Assembly (NCBI GenBank): GCA_014904845.1
Contig: MU119345.1
Location: forward strand, 1 to 64,000
Reading direction: 5' to 3'
Source: Acephala macrosclerotiorum
Taxonomy: Eukaryota > Ascomycota > Leotiomycetes > Helotiales > Mollisiaceae
DNA: 64,000 bases
Both the position numbers and the translations under genes were made by a program. Shown here one piece after another: positions 37,836-50,154 of the stretch; position 1 is the first letter of the stretch; every line of letters begins with the position of its first letter. The notes beneath the pieces are model-generated. The model was given only the letters and a program-made list of their open reading frames with translations, was not told the DNA's origin and did not search any database.

Positions 37836-38322
37836 GATACGGGGGGCGAAAGTCATGAACTGGGCTGAATCGATTGAAGGTTTATGGTACCTCAGGTGGA
37901 AGTTTGTTTCCAATCCATGCACTGCATTTTCTTCCTTCCTCAATGAGTGTTCTATAGTAGAGTTGGGCACCGGTAGAGTGCCTGGTTTGCTGACCCAACC
38001 GGGAGAACAGTTAGATAGTTGGCTAAGGTTTGGTCGGTAACGAGAGGTTGGCTTGACTGAATGAATATCTAGGTAGTTATCCTCTAGACTAGAGGGTATC
38101 TACAAAAGCAAGAGCACAATTAGAATTTCTGGCAACGCGAGTTACCATACGTGGTATAAAGTCCAAGTGGCGTCATTTTCTCGAAAACTAAAAGAAATCT
38201 ACCCCATTGACCTCATTGTCGCTATCCTTTTCGTCGCTACTCTAAATTGGCTCGTTTGTTATCTATTCTTATTGCATGGATAAGTGTGCTTAGAGAAACC
38301 AGGATGTGTATTTTTAATAGAT
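37836..38322. other. convergent intergenic region (MFS / hydrolase)
   Basis: No gene. Both flanking genes end here. It includes the strong hairpin at 38073-38103. Confidence 0.6.
38073..38103. terminator. 15-bp stem, 1-nt loop hairpin
   Basis: gtagttatcctctag (38073-38087) pairs with ctagagggtatctac (38089-38103) at 13 of 15 positions, leaving a single unpaired base. It lies between two convergent genes. It may shape 3' ends, or be a relic of an inverted duplication. Confidence 0.45.
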
Positions 38323-39045
38323 CTATATACTACGAGCTGACTCTAAAATCAATGCCGCAGCCTTTTCAATGTCTTCCCGCTTGCTTGGAGGAGCATGCTG
38401 GCCGTCAAACTCCATCACTGTGGCAAAGGTAGTTGTGTAGTGCGTCTCGATCAACATCTTGGCCCTTGATAGCACAAAGTCCTGTTTGCCGAGGAGATGA
38501 AGCGTTGGGATGTTGATTTTCATCTCCTTCTCTATGTCCTCTTCCACAATGGCCCCGACCCCCTGGGATTCTTGGATCTGCTCACGCATCCACTTGGTCA
38601 CTTCTTCTCTATAGAAGCAGCAGATGAACGTAGTGAAATGGATGTCGGGTAGCCAAGACACCTGGCCCATCCGCCGCTGCTGTTGCCAAAGCATAACGGC
38701 GGCCACCAAGGCGCCTTCGCTAAACGCCAGCATGCCCACGATGCGCGAGTTTGGGTTCGCGAGCTGCCAATCACCCACTTTCTGCTGAATTGGCTTGTAG
38801 ATAGCGTCAAGGCGGTGGCTGATTGATTCGTCCGTGTCGCGAAACCACGAGTAGAAAGGTCCCATGGAGGCAAAGAATGGGATCACCCCTGGGCCGGGGC
38901 TGGTGCTGTGAGGAGCCGTGACGTAAATAAAGTCAAACTCATGACGAAGGGCTGCGCTGAGTTTTGCGATCTGGACGCGGAAGATAGCACCTGAGGTACC
39001 GGCTCCGTGGATGCACAGGAGGGCTTTGCGGGGTGGTGACAACAT
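38323..39045 (-). CDS. FSH1-family serine hydrolase, LovG-like PKS thioesterase
   Basis: Single exon, 240 aa from the ATG at 39045. A longer in-frame opening to 39237 is less likely because MLSPPRKALLCIHGAGTSG is the usual family N-terminus. It is an alpha/beta hydrolase with nucleophile Ser109 in AFSEG (family GFSQG), Asp189 in GKQDF and His217 in DGQHAPP. LovG homologues release the finished polyketide from the PKS, which needs such a partner because it has no thioesterase or reductase domain. It diverges from the trans enoyl reductase across about 450 bp. Confidence 0.85.
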   Translation of the reverse strand: MLSPPRKALLCIHGAGTSGAIFRVQIAKLSAALRHEFDFIYVTAPHSTSPGPGVIPFFASMGPFYSWFRDTDESISHRLDAIYKPIQQKVGDWQLANPNSRIVGMLAFSEGALVAAVMLWQQQRRMGQVSWLPDIHFTTFICCFYREEVTKWMREQIQESQGVGAIVEEDIEKEMKINIPTLHLLGKQDFVLSRAKMLIETHYTTTFATVMEFDGQHAPPSKREDIEKAAALILESARSI

Positions 39046-39494
39046 TGCACTGGGGTGTGTTTTGGAGATATCGTACTGTAGGTATAACCTTAGAAGAAAC
39101 AACTTTGCCAGAGAACCTGTTGAGCAGCAAGTGAGAAGAACAATGGATGATGCAAATGCACATGTGTCAGCACTATGAGTCGGTATTTCAATCCTTGGGA
39201 AAGACAAACGCCGACCGAGTGCAGCAGAATATAACATATAACACCGAAAGCCCGATGCATGCGGCCAGGCGATAAGCTGCTTGCTAGATCGGTATTTGAT
39301 ATGAGTGAGGTGTTTGGTATTGTATTATTCCCTTTGCCGTCGTCGTCAGCTTGTGCCCCGAGCCGAGATCAAAGAAAGGTAAGAAGAATAGCCATCTATT
39401 ATTCTCTTTCTTTGTTTGAACCGTATGTATTATTCTCTTTATTCTCTCCAGTCGAGTCGGGAGTCTGCAAATTTGCCTACCTACACAAACAAGA
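39046..39494. promoter_or_regulatory. divergent hydrolase / enoyl reductase promoter
   Basis: 449 bp between two divergent start codons. Pyrimidine-rich tracts (ttattctctttattctctcc) precede the reductase ATG. No CGGCGTT array was recognised. An in-frame extension of the hydrolase frame runs into it without clear coding character. Confidence 0.45.
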
Positions 39495-40675
39495 ATGGGA
39501 GACATATCCTCCGACTTCAGTCCCCCCGACAAACAGACCGTCTTGACGCTCAACGAGAACCAAGATGTGATCATCTGGACTGACTCACCAATGCCGCCTC
39601 TTGGCCCAGACCAAGTCATGGTACGCACCCGTGCTGTCGGCATTAATCCAAGTGACACCAAGATGAAGGGCTCCTTCGCGACGCCTTGGGCCGTGCTCGG
39701 CGCCGACTTCTGTGGCACTGTGGTGGCCATGGGGAAGAATGTTGGTGCCAGCGGACGGGTCCAGCTCGGGGACCGGGTGTGCGGAGCCCAGAACAGCATG
39801 TGTGCGAACACACCCGAGCAGGGTGCGTTTGGGGAGTACAACGTGAGCCGAGGCGGGCTCTGGCTAAAGGTTCCCGACTCAATGACCACCGAGGAGGCTG
39901 CCTCGTTGCCAGCCGGGATATGTACCGCGGCTCTGGCGATCCGGCTGCTGGGCTTGCCGCTGCCGAACCCGGACGGGAGTCCCGCCGTGGACAAACCGCA
40001 GATGGTGTTGATATACGGTGGGAGCACGGCCACAGCGTGCGTTGCTATGCAGCTCTTGAAGTTGGCAGGCTTGATCCCTATCGCCACTTGCTCGCCTAGA
40101 AACTTCGAACTGGCAAGGAAGAATGGCGCCGAGCAAGTGTTTGATTATCGCGAGCACGATTGTGCGCAGAAGATTGTGAGTGCTAAACTAATTATGCCCA
40201 GCGTTCGAAGTTCGAAGCTGAGAGAATGTACAGTACATAACTGACATTACCCCAATAGCGTAGCTACACCAAAAACAACCTGAAATACGCCTTGGACTGC
40301 ATTACTAACGTCGAGTCCACAACATTCTGCTTCTTAGCCCTGGGACGTGCTGGTGGCCGCTATGTCTCGCTCGACCCCTTTCCCGAGCACGCCGCGACAC
40401 GTAAAATGGTGACGACTGGCTGGGTATTGGGGCCCACCATCTTTGGTGAAGGCTCGACCTGGCCTGCACCCTACTTCTGCGAGCCGAGCGAGGAGTACCT
40501 CCGGTTTGGCGTTGGGCTCTGGGACTTGGTCCAGCGGCTTGTTGATGAGGGGAAGCTGCACTGTTGTCCACTCCGCGTACTGGAAGGCGGATTGGGGGCC
40601 GTGATGAACGAGGCGCTTCCCTTGGTCGGAAGTGGAAAGCTTTCTGGGGAGAAGATTGTAGTGAGAATGAGTTGA
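39495..40675 (+). CDS. trans-acting enoyl reductase (LovC-like)
   Basis: Exons 39495-40175 and 40259-40675 give 365 aa, typical for the family. It is a medium-chain dehydrogenase/reductase. The N-terminal half has [20 protein letters not shown] and DFCGTV, followed by an NADPH-binding GGSTATA motif (175-181) and a C-terminal substrate domain ending [14 protein letters not shown]. The PKS of this cluster has no functional ER domain, so this protein should supply enoyl reduction in trans. It is the last gene of the island. About 30 bp after its stop the sequence turns A/T-rich. Confidence 0.9.
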
Positions 40676-40944
40676 ACATAGGGTGAGAAACGGAGAATAA
40701 ATAAATATTAAATAAACATTTCTATATATAATATTATATTTTATATTATTACGAATTACACCGATATATTAGTTATTAAGCACGTAATTTAAGTATAATT
40801 TTTTTTTATTAATTTTATTAAAATATTAAATATATTATTAATATATATATATATTTTTTTTTAATATAATATAAAAATATTTTAAATTTATATTATAAAT
40901 ATAATTATAATAAAAATTCAAAATTTATTAATTATTAAATTAAA

Positions 40945-41058
40945 TATTACGTAAAAAAACTCGAAATTAAATAATATAATTTAATTTAATATAATTTATC
41001 GAGTTTAATTTTTATATTATAATTTTATAAAATAAATTATTTTTTATTATATATATTA
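40945..41058 (+). repeat. 5' LTR of the second LTR element
   Basis: A 114-bp stretch beginning tattacgtaaaaaaactcga is repeated in the same orientation at 48984-49102, with small indels and transition differences. An original TG start would have become TA by RIP. Confidence 0.75.
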
Positions 41059-44000
41059 CTTTTCTAATAAATAGTAATAATATTAATTTATTCGTTTTAA
41101 AATTTTATATTTATTTCGAAACGCGATTTTAATAATTTTTTAATAATTAATATATCGATCGTACAAAATATCGTTGAGATCGTATACGATTTTTAAAAGT
41201 TTTAACGAATTAAATATAAATATATTAACAATTTCGAATTTTAAACTATTAAAATTATTTAATTTATTATTTAATATTTTTCGAATTTTCGTTTATTTCG
41301 TTTTAATTTTATTTTTAAAATTATTTCGATTTTACGAAATATAAAAACTTTAATAAAATTAAAAAATATTTTTATTACGAACGCGTAAATTTAAAATAAA
41401 ATTAATTTTAATACGACTTTTAAAAAGTTTATTATAATCGTTAAAATTATTATATTAATTCGAAAATCGAAATATATATTTAAAAATAAAATTTAAAAAA
41501 TTTAAAATAAAATATTAATCTCGTACGATTTTTTCAAATAATATTATAAAAAAAATATATAATTTTAATTTTATATATCGAAAAAAAATATTTAAAAAAA
41601 TAATTAATTTATTATTCGAAATACTCGAAATCGAAAATAATAATTAATAAAATAATTTTATATTCGAAATATTAATATTAATATAAAATATTATTTTTAA
41701 ATTTAAATACGAAATATAACGAATAATAATAAATATTATATTTTCGTTTATAATAATAATAATAATAAACGTTATATTTTCGATCGCGATCGTAATAATA
41801 ATAATAATAATCGAAATTTTATCGATAAAATTTTTATTAATATAAAATAAAAATTAAAAAATATAAATTATTTTAATTTAAATTTTTTTTATAGTAAAAA
41901 TAATTATATTACAATCGAATAAAATATTTATTAATACGATATTTATTTTTTTATAAATTAAATTAAAAATAATATTATTGAATTACACGTTTTAATCGTT
42001 AAATAAAATTTTTATATTTATTTTCGTAATATAATTTTAATATAATATTTTAATAAATTATTCGAATTCGAAAAAAAAAATTTAAATTCGATTAAAATAA
42101 CGTTTTTATATAAATTAATACGTTTATTTATAAATTTAAAATAATTTCGATTACGATTTTATGTAAATTTTTAAAATAAATATATTCGAAAAATAATATT
42201 CGTAATAAAAAAAATATTTGAAAATATATATTAAATATTATTCGTATTACGAAAATAATAAATTTTAATAAATTTATTTAATAATTATTTTAAATTTTTG
42301 ATAATATAAATTTAAAACTTCGTATATTTTTTTTAATATTAATTAAAATAATTTTAATTAAAAAATTTATAAAATAAATAATAATAAAAATATAAATTTA
42401 AAAAAATAATTTTAAAAAAAAAAATTTTTTATTAATAATAATAATAAATACGATTTCGAATTTAAAAAATCAAATAAATTCAATTTAATTTTTTATTAAA
42501 ATTTAAAATAATTTAAATTATAATTTAAATTTTTCGTATTTTATATAAATTTTTATTAAATTTTTTTAATTAAATTTTTTAATAAAATAAATTAATTAAT
42601 AATAAAAAATTATTATAAAAAATTATTTTATTATTTTTAAAATTTAAATTCGCGATATTAATATTAATAATAAAATTTGAAAAAATTGAAAATAATAAAT
42701 TTATTTATAAATTAAACTTTTGTAAAAATTTAATAATAATAATTATAAATTTAAATAATATTATTAATACGATAATATATATTAAATCGATAATGATTTT
42801 TATAATATTTTTATAAAAATTAAAATTAATTATAATAAAAAATAAAAAATAAAATAAAAATTTTTTATTAAAAAATTAAATTTTAATTTAATATAATTTA
42901 TTTTATTAATATTATTAAAAAAACTTTTTATTATAAATACGAAAAAAGTTTTTTATTGAAAATTTAATTATTTAAATATATTTATAAAAACTTTTATAAT
43001 AACGATCGATTTTATTAAATTTTAATAAATTTTTTTATTAAAAATAAAAAAAATCAATAAATATAACGTTAATAATATACGAGAAATTAATAAATATAAT
43101 AAATAAAAAATAATTTTTTCGATTTAATTATTTATAATAAACAATTTTTTATTTTAACGATTTATTAAAATAATTTTTATGAGAATTTCGAATAATTTTA
43201 TAATAAAATATATATACGCGATAATAAAAATTAAATTAAAAATAAATAATAAATTATATAAAATATATATCGATTTTAATTATTTTCATTTTTTAATCGA
43301 TAAAAAATAAATATAATTTATATCGAATTTATTTATCGATAAATTCGAATTAATTATAATTTTAAAAATCGATAAATTAATAAAATTTAATAAGCGAATT
43401 ATTTTTATAATATATATATTCGAAATAATTAAAAATTAAAATATATTTAATAAAATTAAAATTCGTATATAAATAATTAAAAATTTCGATTTTAAATTTT
43501 TTTTAAATAACGAGTTTTAATATTTATATTAAAAAAAATTAAATTATAAAAATTATATATTTATTATCGATTTATACGAAAATTTAATTATATCGATTCG
43601 AATTTTTATAAAAAGTTCTCATATTAAAAAAAAAGTTTTATACGCGAAAAATATTATAATTTTACTTTAAAAAATTATTATAATATTAATTATATACTTT
43701 TTATTATTTAAAAATCGTTAATTTATATTTAATATTTAATACGTATATATTTATAATATTATTATAAATAAAGTAAATTTCGTTATTATTACGAACTTAA
43801 ATTTTATCGATTTATTAATTAAATAAAAAATTAAATTAAAAATATATTAAAAATAAGAAAAAAACGATTATTATATAATCGAATTAATTTCGAATAAAAA
43901 CGAGTAAATTTCAAACGAAATTATTATATTTATAAATAAAAAAATATTAAATAATAATTAATTATTTTTTTAATAATATTATTAAATTAATCGACGTTTT

Positions 44001-47000
44001 GAAAATCGTATTAAATAATAATATTTATATATATATTGTAAATTTAAAATTCGTAATTTAATTTAAAATATTAATCAACGAATTTATAATTTATTAAATC
44101 GATAAAAATTTTATTAATTTTTTATTCGAATTATATATATTAATTTTATTAATCGAAAATTAATAAAATATGAAAATCGTCGATAATAAATATTTTATTA
44201 ATATAAAAAATTAAAAAATTATTAATAAAATATTCGATATTATATATAATAAAAATAAATTCAAATAAATAATTTAATTAATATTTTTTAATTATTTCGT
44301 ATTTATAATTTAAAAAATAATTAAAAAAAAATTATATTTTCATTTTATTAATATAAAATTTATTAATAAAACGACGATTTTCGACGTATATTTAATATCG
44401 CATTAAAAAAAAATTATAAAATTTTTTAAAAATATAATTTATATTACGATTATTAACGAATTAAAATTTTTTTATTAATTTTTAATTCGAAAAAATTATT
44501 AAAATAAAATTTTTATTATTAATTATTACAATTTAAAACGTTTTAAAATAATTTTTTAAAATTTTAAAAAAAAATTTATTTACGTTTAACGAATTATAAA
44601 TTTAAAATTTCGATTATATTATTATTTTATTAAAATTTTTATTAATAATATAATCGTTTTTTTAAAAATATTAAAAAATTATTTTCGATATTTATATAAA
44701 ATATTTGTTCTATTTGTAAAAATACATTTATATTTATTTTTATTAAAAAAAAATTTAAAATATTCGTCGATTTATTATTTTAATTATTATATAAACGAAT
44801 TTAAAATATTTATAATCGAAAAACGAGTAATAATAATTAAAAATTTTATATAAGTATTATATAAAAATTTATAAATTAAAAAAAATATTATAAAAAATTT
44901 TTTAAATTTTTTTATTAAATAAATATATATTAATTTATTATAATTTAAATAAATCGCTTTTTTTTAAAAACGATATTTTTAAAAACGATTTAATTCGTAT
45001 TATTTTTAAATAAATTAATTTTTTTTATCGAAAAATATTATTATTTTATTAAACTCGAAATAATATATTTAATATATATTTATAAAAAATTTCGAATTAT
45101 AATTTAAAATAATAAACATTTTATTTAAATTTTAATAAATTATTTAATAATAAAAAATATTTATAATTAAATTTTTTTTATTTATTTTTAATACTATTAA
45201 AACTAATATAAAACTTATTATAATTTTCAAATATTTTTTTTAATTTAATTTCGAAATAAAATATATTTTTAAAAAATTAAATATTATATTAAATATTTTA
45301 AATAAATTTAAAATTATTTTTTTGAAAAATAATTTTAAAATTATTTTTTTATAAAATAATTTATTATTTTATATTTTTTATAAAAGTTTTAATCGTTTTT
45401 ATATTTCGAAAATTATATTTTATAATATTCTCTCGAAAATTTATAATAAATATTATTTTAATCTCGAAAAAATAAAATAAAAATTATCGAATTTCGCGAT
45501 TTATAAATTAATAAAAAAATTAATCGAATATTTAATTTACTATTTAAATTATTTTTATAATAAAATTTTACGATTTTTAATATACGGTTTTTTATAATTA
45601 ATTCGTATCGAATTAAAATTTTTTATAATAATTATAATTATTTTTATTTTTAATTTTTTAATCGTAAAAATAATCGTTTTATAAAAAATTAAAAATTTCA
45701 ATTTTTTCGATTATTTAATATTAATATTTTACAAATTCTTTAAAAAAAAACTATTTATTTTAAAATACACTATATATATAATCGAAAATTAAATTAAAAT
45801 TTTAATTATAATATTCGTATTTTATAATTAAAAAATATTAAATAATATTATTTTTAATTAAAATAAAAAATTCGTTTTCGAATTTTAACGAATTATTTTT
45901 AAATTTATAAATATAAAACTATATATATTTATCGTTTAATATTTATAAATAAATAAATTATTAAAACGAATTATATAAAAAATTGAAATCGATTTTCGTT
46001 ATTTTATTATATTTTATTTCGATTAATTATAAACGAATTATATTTTTGTATATTAGATTATTATTAATAATATATTTATAGTAATTATTAACGTTAATTT
46101 AAATAAAATTATTATCGATTATATAACGAATATAATTATATTATTTTTATATAAATTAAATTTTTTTAATATTTTTAAAATTATTCGAAAATTTTATTAA
46201 TAAAATATATAATTAATTATTAATTTCATTGTTATATTTATTAAAAAACGATATAATTTTAAATATAAATTGTTTATAATAAATATTAGCGATTTAATAT
46301 ATATTAAATTTTATAAAAATTATTTAAATTTAAAACTAATAAAATAATAAATCGATTTTTTTTATTAAAAAATATATTAATCGTTTTATATATAAATTGT
46401 AATTATTTTTTTATTAAAAAATTTATTTAATTATTTTTATCGTTTATTTATATTTTATATTAAAAAGTAAAAATTCGTATAATAAATTAAAATTAAATAT
46501 TATAAAATTAATTAATATCGATTTAAATAATAAATATAATAATAATTAAAAATTTTAAAAATTTAAAAAAATCGTTAATAAAAAATACATTTAATATAAT
46601 AATAAAAATAATTTCGAATATTTAATTAAATAAAAAAATTATAATAATATAAAAAATTAATAATATAAAATCGAATTATTTAAAAACGTAATCGAATTTA
46701 TTTAAAAATACGAAATTCGCGTATTAAAATTTTTAATTCGAACTCGTATATATATTCGTTTAAAAAATTAATTTCGAATTTAATAATAAAAAATTAAATA
46801 ATTATATAAACTTCGAAATTATTTTTAAAAAAATTTATTTTTAAATTTATTAAATTTATTTTATTTATTAATATAATTTCGTTTATTTATAATTTATTAT
46901 TTTAATTTTATCGATAATAATAATACTTTTTAAAATCGAAATTATTTAATTTTATTATATATTTTATTTTTATGAAATAACGTATAACGTTTAATAACGA

Positions 47001-48983
47001 CAATTTTAACGTTTATAAATTTTTAATTTTCGATATAAATTTTTTTATTTATTTTCAACGTATAAAAATAATACGTTTTATTATTTTTATTAAACGACAA
47101 ATTAAATAATATCGTTTATTATTTAATTTTTTTAATTTAATTTTAAATAAAAATAATAAATTTATTTTTAATTATAAAACATTTTACGAGTTTTATTATA
47201 AATATAAAATAAATTTTTTAAAAATTTTATTATTATTTATATTTAATTTTTTTTAAATATATATAAAAAAAATTTTTTTTAAATTTTTTTAATAAAAAAA
47301 TATAAATTTAATATTTTAATTTTTTAAATTCTTTAAATTCTTTAATTAAAAAACGATAAAACTTTTTAAAAAATTAATAAAACATTTTTTTTTTATATAA
47401 AAAAATATCGAATTATTTATTAAAAAATTTTTAATAATAAATTATTTATTCAATTTTAAATCGATATATTTTATATTAAATATAGCGTTTTTTTTAATAA
47501 TTTAAAATTTTTTATCGAACGATTATTTATTAAATTAAATAAAAATAAATTTAAAAATATTAAATTTATTTTAAATTTAAATAATTTTTATATTTATTCG
47601 CTCGTTTAATTTTAATCTCGTAATTATTAATATAAAATTTTATTTCGATTAAACGTTAATAAAAATTTTAAAATAATAAAATAAATATAAAAAATAAAAA
47701 TAAAAAAATTTAATTAATTAAAACTCTAAATAATATATTAATAAATTTATTAAAATTAATATTAAAAATAATACGAACGAATTATTTCGTTTTATAAAAC
47801 AATTTAAAACTAAATAATATTTATCGTTTAAAAATTTAATAAAATTAGTTTTTTATTATTAATTTAATTATTTTTAAAAATTAAATATTATAATAATTAA
47901 CGACGATAAATTTAACGTTTTAAAAAAAATTAAAAAAATTAAAAAAATTCGTACGTAAATTATATCGATTATTATAATAAATTACATAATAATTAATTTA
48001 AATATTTTACGATTTTTATTAAAATAAAATAAAATCGATTAAAAATATTTCAATTTTAAAATTTTAAAATACGTTAAAAAACTTATAAATATATTTATAC
48101 GAAATATTTTATTATCGAATTTATAAACGAATTATATTTCGTAAATATTTATTTTAAAATATAATAAAATAAAAAACTTAATAACGAGTTAATTTTTCTT
48201 TTTATAAAACGATTATAATATCGTATAACAATTTTCGATTTTTAAATAATTAAATTAATTTTTATCGTTTATTTTAATAATATACTATTTTTAAATTAAT
48301 TTCGAAAAAAATAATTTTAATATATAATAATACTATTTATTATTAATATTACAATTATTTTAATTTTATTAATAATATATTTTTTACGATTTTATATTTT
48401 ATTAAAAAATTTTTAATTATTATTTAAATAATTTTTTATAAAAATAATATTAATAAAATCGAAATTATATATAATTTATTTAATCGATATTCGTTTTCGT
48501 AAATTAATATAAAATCTTATTAAAATCTTATATTAATTTAAAAAATAAATATTTTTATTTTTTAAATATATTAAATTCGATTATATCGTATAAATATTAA
48601 ATATATTTAACGTCGATAAATTTTATACGTTTAATTATTATATTAATATTAAAATTTATTATTTTTTTTTAAATTTTTTAAATTTTTATCAACAAATTAA
48701 TATAAAGAAAAAAATACGAGAATTATTAATAAAACGATAAAAAATCGATTAAAAAATAAAAATTTTACGATTATAAAAATAAAAAATTAAAATAATATTT
48801 TTTAAATTTTTTTTTATAATATAAATTATATACGTAAAATATTTTTTACTTTTATAAAAAAACGAAAAATATAATTACGAATTTATAATTATTTCGAGTT
48901 TTAAATAAAATAAAATTTTATAAAATTTTATAAAAAAAAATTAATTTTACGAAAACGTAAAAAAATTTTAAAAAACGATATTT

Positions 48984-49102
48984 TATTACGTAAAAAAACT
49001 CGAGATTAAATAATATAATTTAATTTAATTTAGTATAATTTATCGAATTTAATTTTTATATTGTAATTTTATAAAATAAATTATTTTTTATTATATATAT
49101 TA
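48984..49102 (+). repeat. 3' LTR of the second LTR element
   Basis: Direct repeat of 40945-41058, starting tattacgtaaaaaaactcga and ending ttattatatatatta in both copies. No clear target-site duplication was seen. Confidence 0.75.
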
Positions 49103-50154
49103 TTATTTTTAATTTTAAATAAATTATATAATATTAAATTTTTATATTTTTAAATATTATAATTTTAATTAAAATTTTAATTATATTTTTAAATTAAATT
49201 TTTTTTTAATTAATTTAATCGAATTAATTAATTTAAAAATCAATTTAATAATTTATTAAAAGTTATATTCTTTGTAAACAATACATAAAAAAGTTCTAAG
49301 CATAATACTATTGTTTCAAGTGGTCTAAATGCTGCGTCAAAACAATTTGACGACACACATGATCAGGTTATGAATCGAAAATCGTTGACAGAGTGATCTG
49401 ACAACTCAAAATGCATTAGTAGCCTCACGACCAGCTAAGGCATATTATCCATTGCTACATTCTTGGTACTTTTATGTTACTGCCATTCGAGGATTGCTGA
49501 TATAGATTTCTCGCACTTCAAGACGACATGCCACTATCCCCTACAATTGTATTGCACGAACCACGGCTGAGTGACCGTCGCGAGCGCAAGCAACACCACT
49601 TCAGGCTAAAGGACAAGGTAGTTCTAGTCACGGCTCTGAAGAGAGTTTACCGCGTGTAGGAGGGGATGGGGCAATTCCACTTATTCAGGTCAGTATCGAT
49701 AAAGTCAAGCAGCAGAAGCAGCCGTCGTAACGAAGACTTACTAACTTCAAGTATAAACTGGGCCTACAAAGATTGCACTCACGGCACCTCGAGCGAGCAC
49801 TCTACTTTCACCATGGAGCCACTTGATCTGCGACCAACATCGACTTACCTGCCAACCTAAACTGTGGAGTCGGTGGGTATGGGACTGCGAGGACGCCGCA
49901 TATTATAACGCCTGGTGCAAGGCCCAATTTCATGCTACACGAGACCACTACTGCGCAGATACTTATACACAGATAGTCGTCTCCAGCTCCTACTTGTTGC
50001 CAAGAGGCAGTAACCTTCTGTCCACCAGGCTTAAGCTGCTCTACCTCTTTCATCTTCTACACATCTCGACTCCAGTCTTATAAATTCTATTGGGCTCAGA
50101 GGTCTTCACAGGTCGCCTGCAGCCTTCCCACCATTCAACATTGTGTAGCTGAGT
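49103..50154. other. return to normal composition, no supported gene
   Basis: A/T sequence gives way to ordinary DNA at about 49270. Short open frames occur on both strands at 49808-50083 (81-86 codons). Neither has a recognisable domain or a convincing start, so I do not call a gene. Confidence 0.5.

Larger units (their letters stand above)
40945..49102. mobile_element. LTR retrotransposon about 8.2 kb, RIP-destroyed
   Basis: Direct terminal repeats of 114 and 119 bp enclose 7.9 kb of A/T-rich DNA with abundant CpG and almost no CpA or TpG. No reading frame survives. The size would fit a Gypsy-type element, but I could not recognise protein motifs, so the superfamily is open. Strand could not be decided. 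Confidence 0.65.

Noticed and set aside
49808..50083. two opposed 81-86 codon frames with Cys or hydrophobic content, considered as a small secreted protein
   Set aside because: No convincing signal peptide, no family motif, and both strands equally open.
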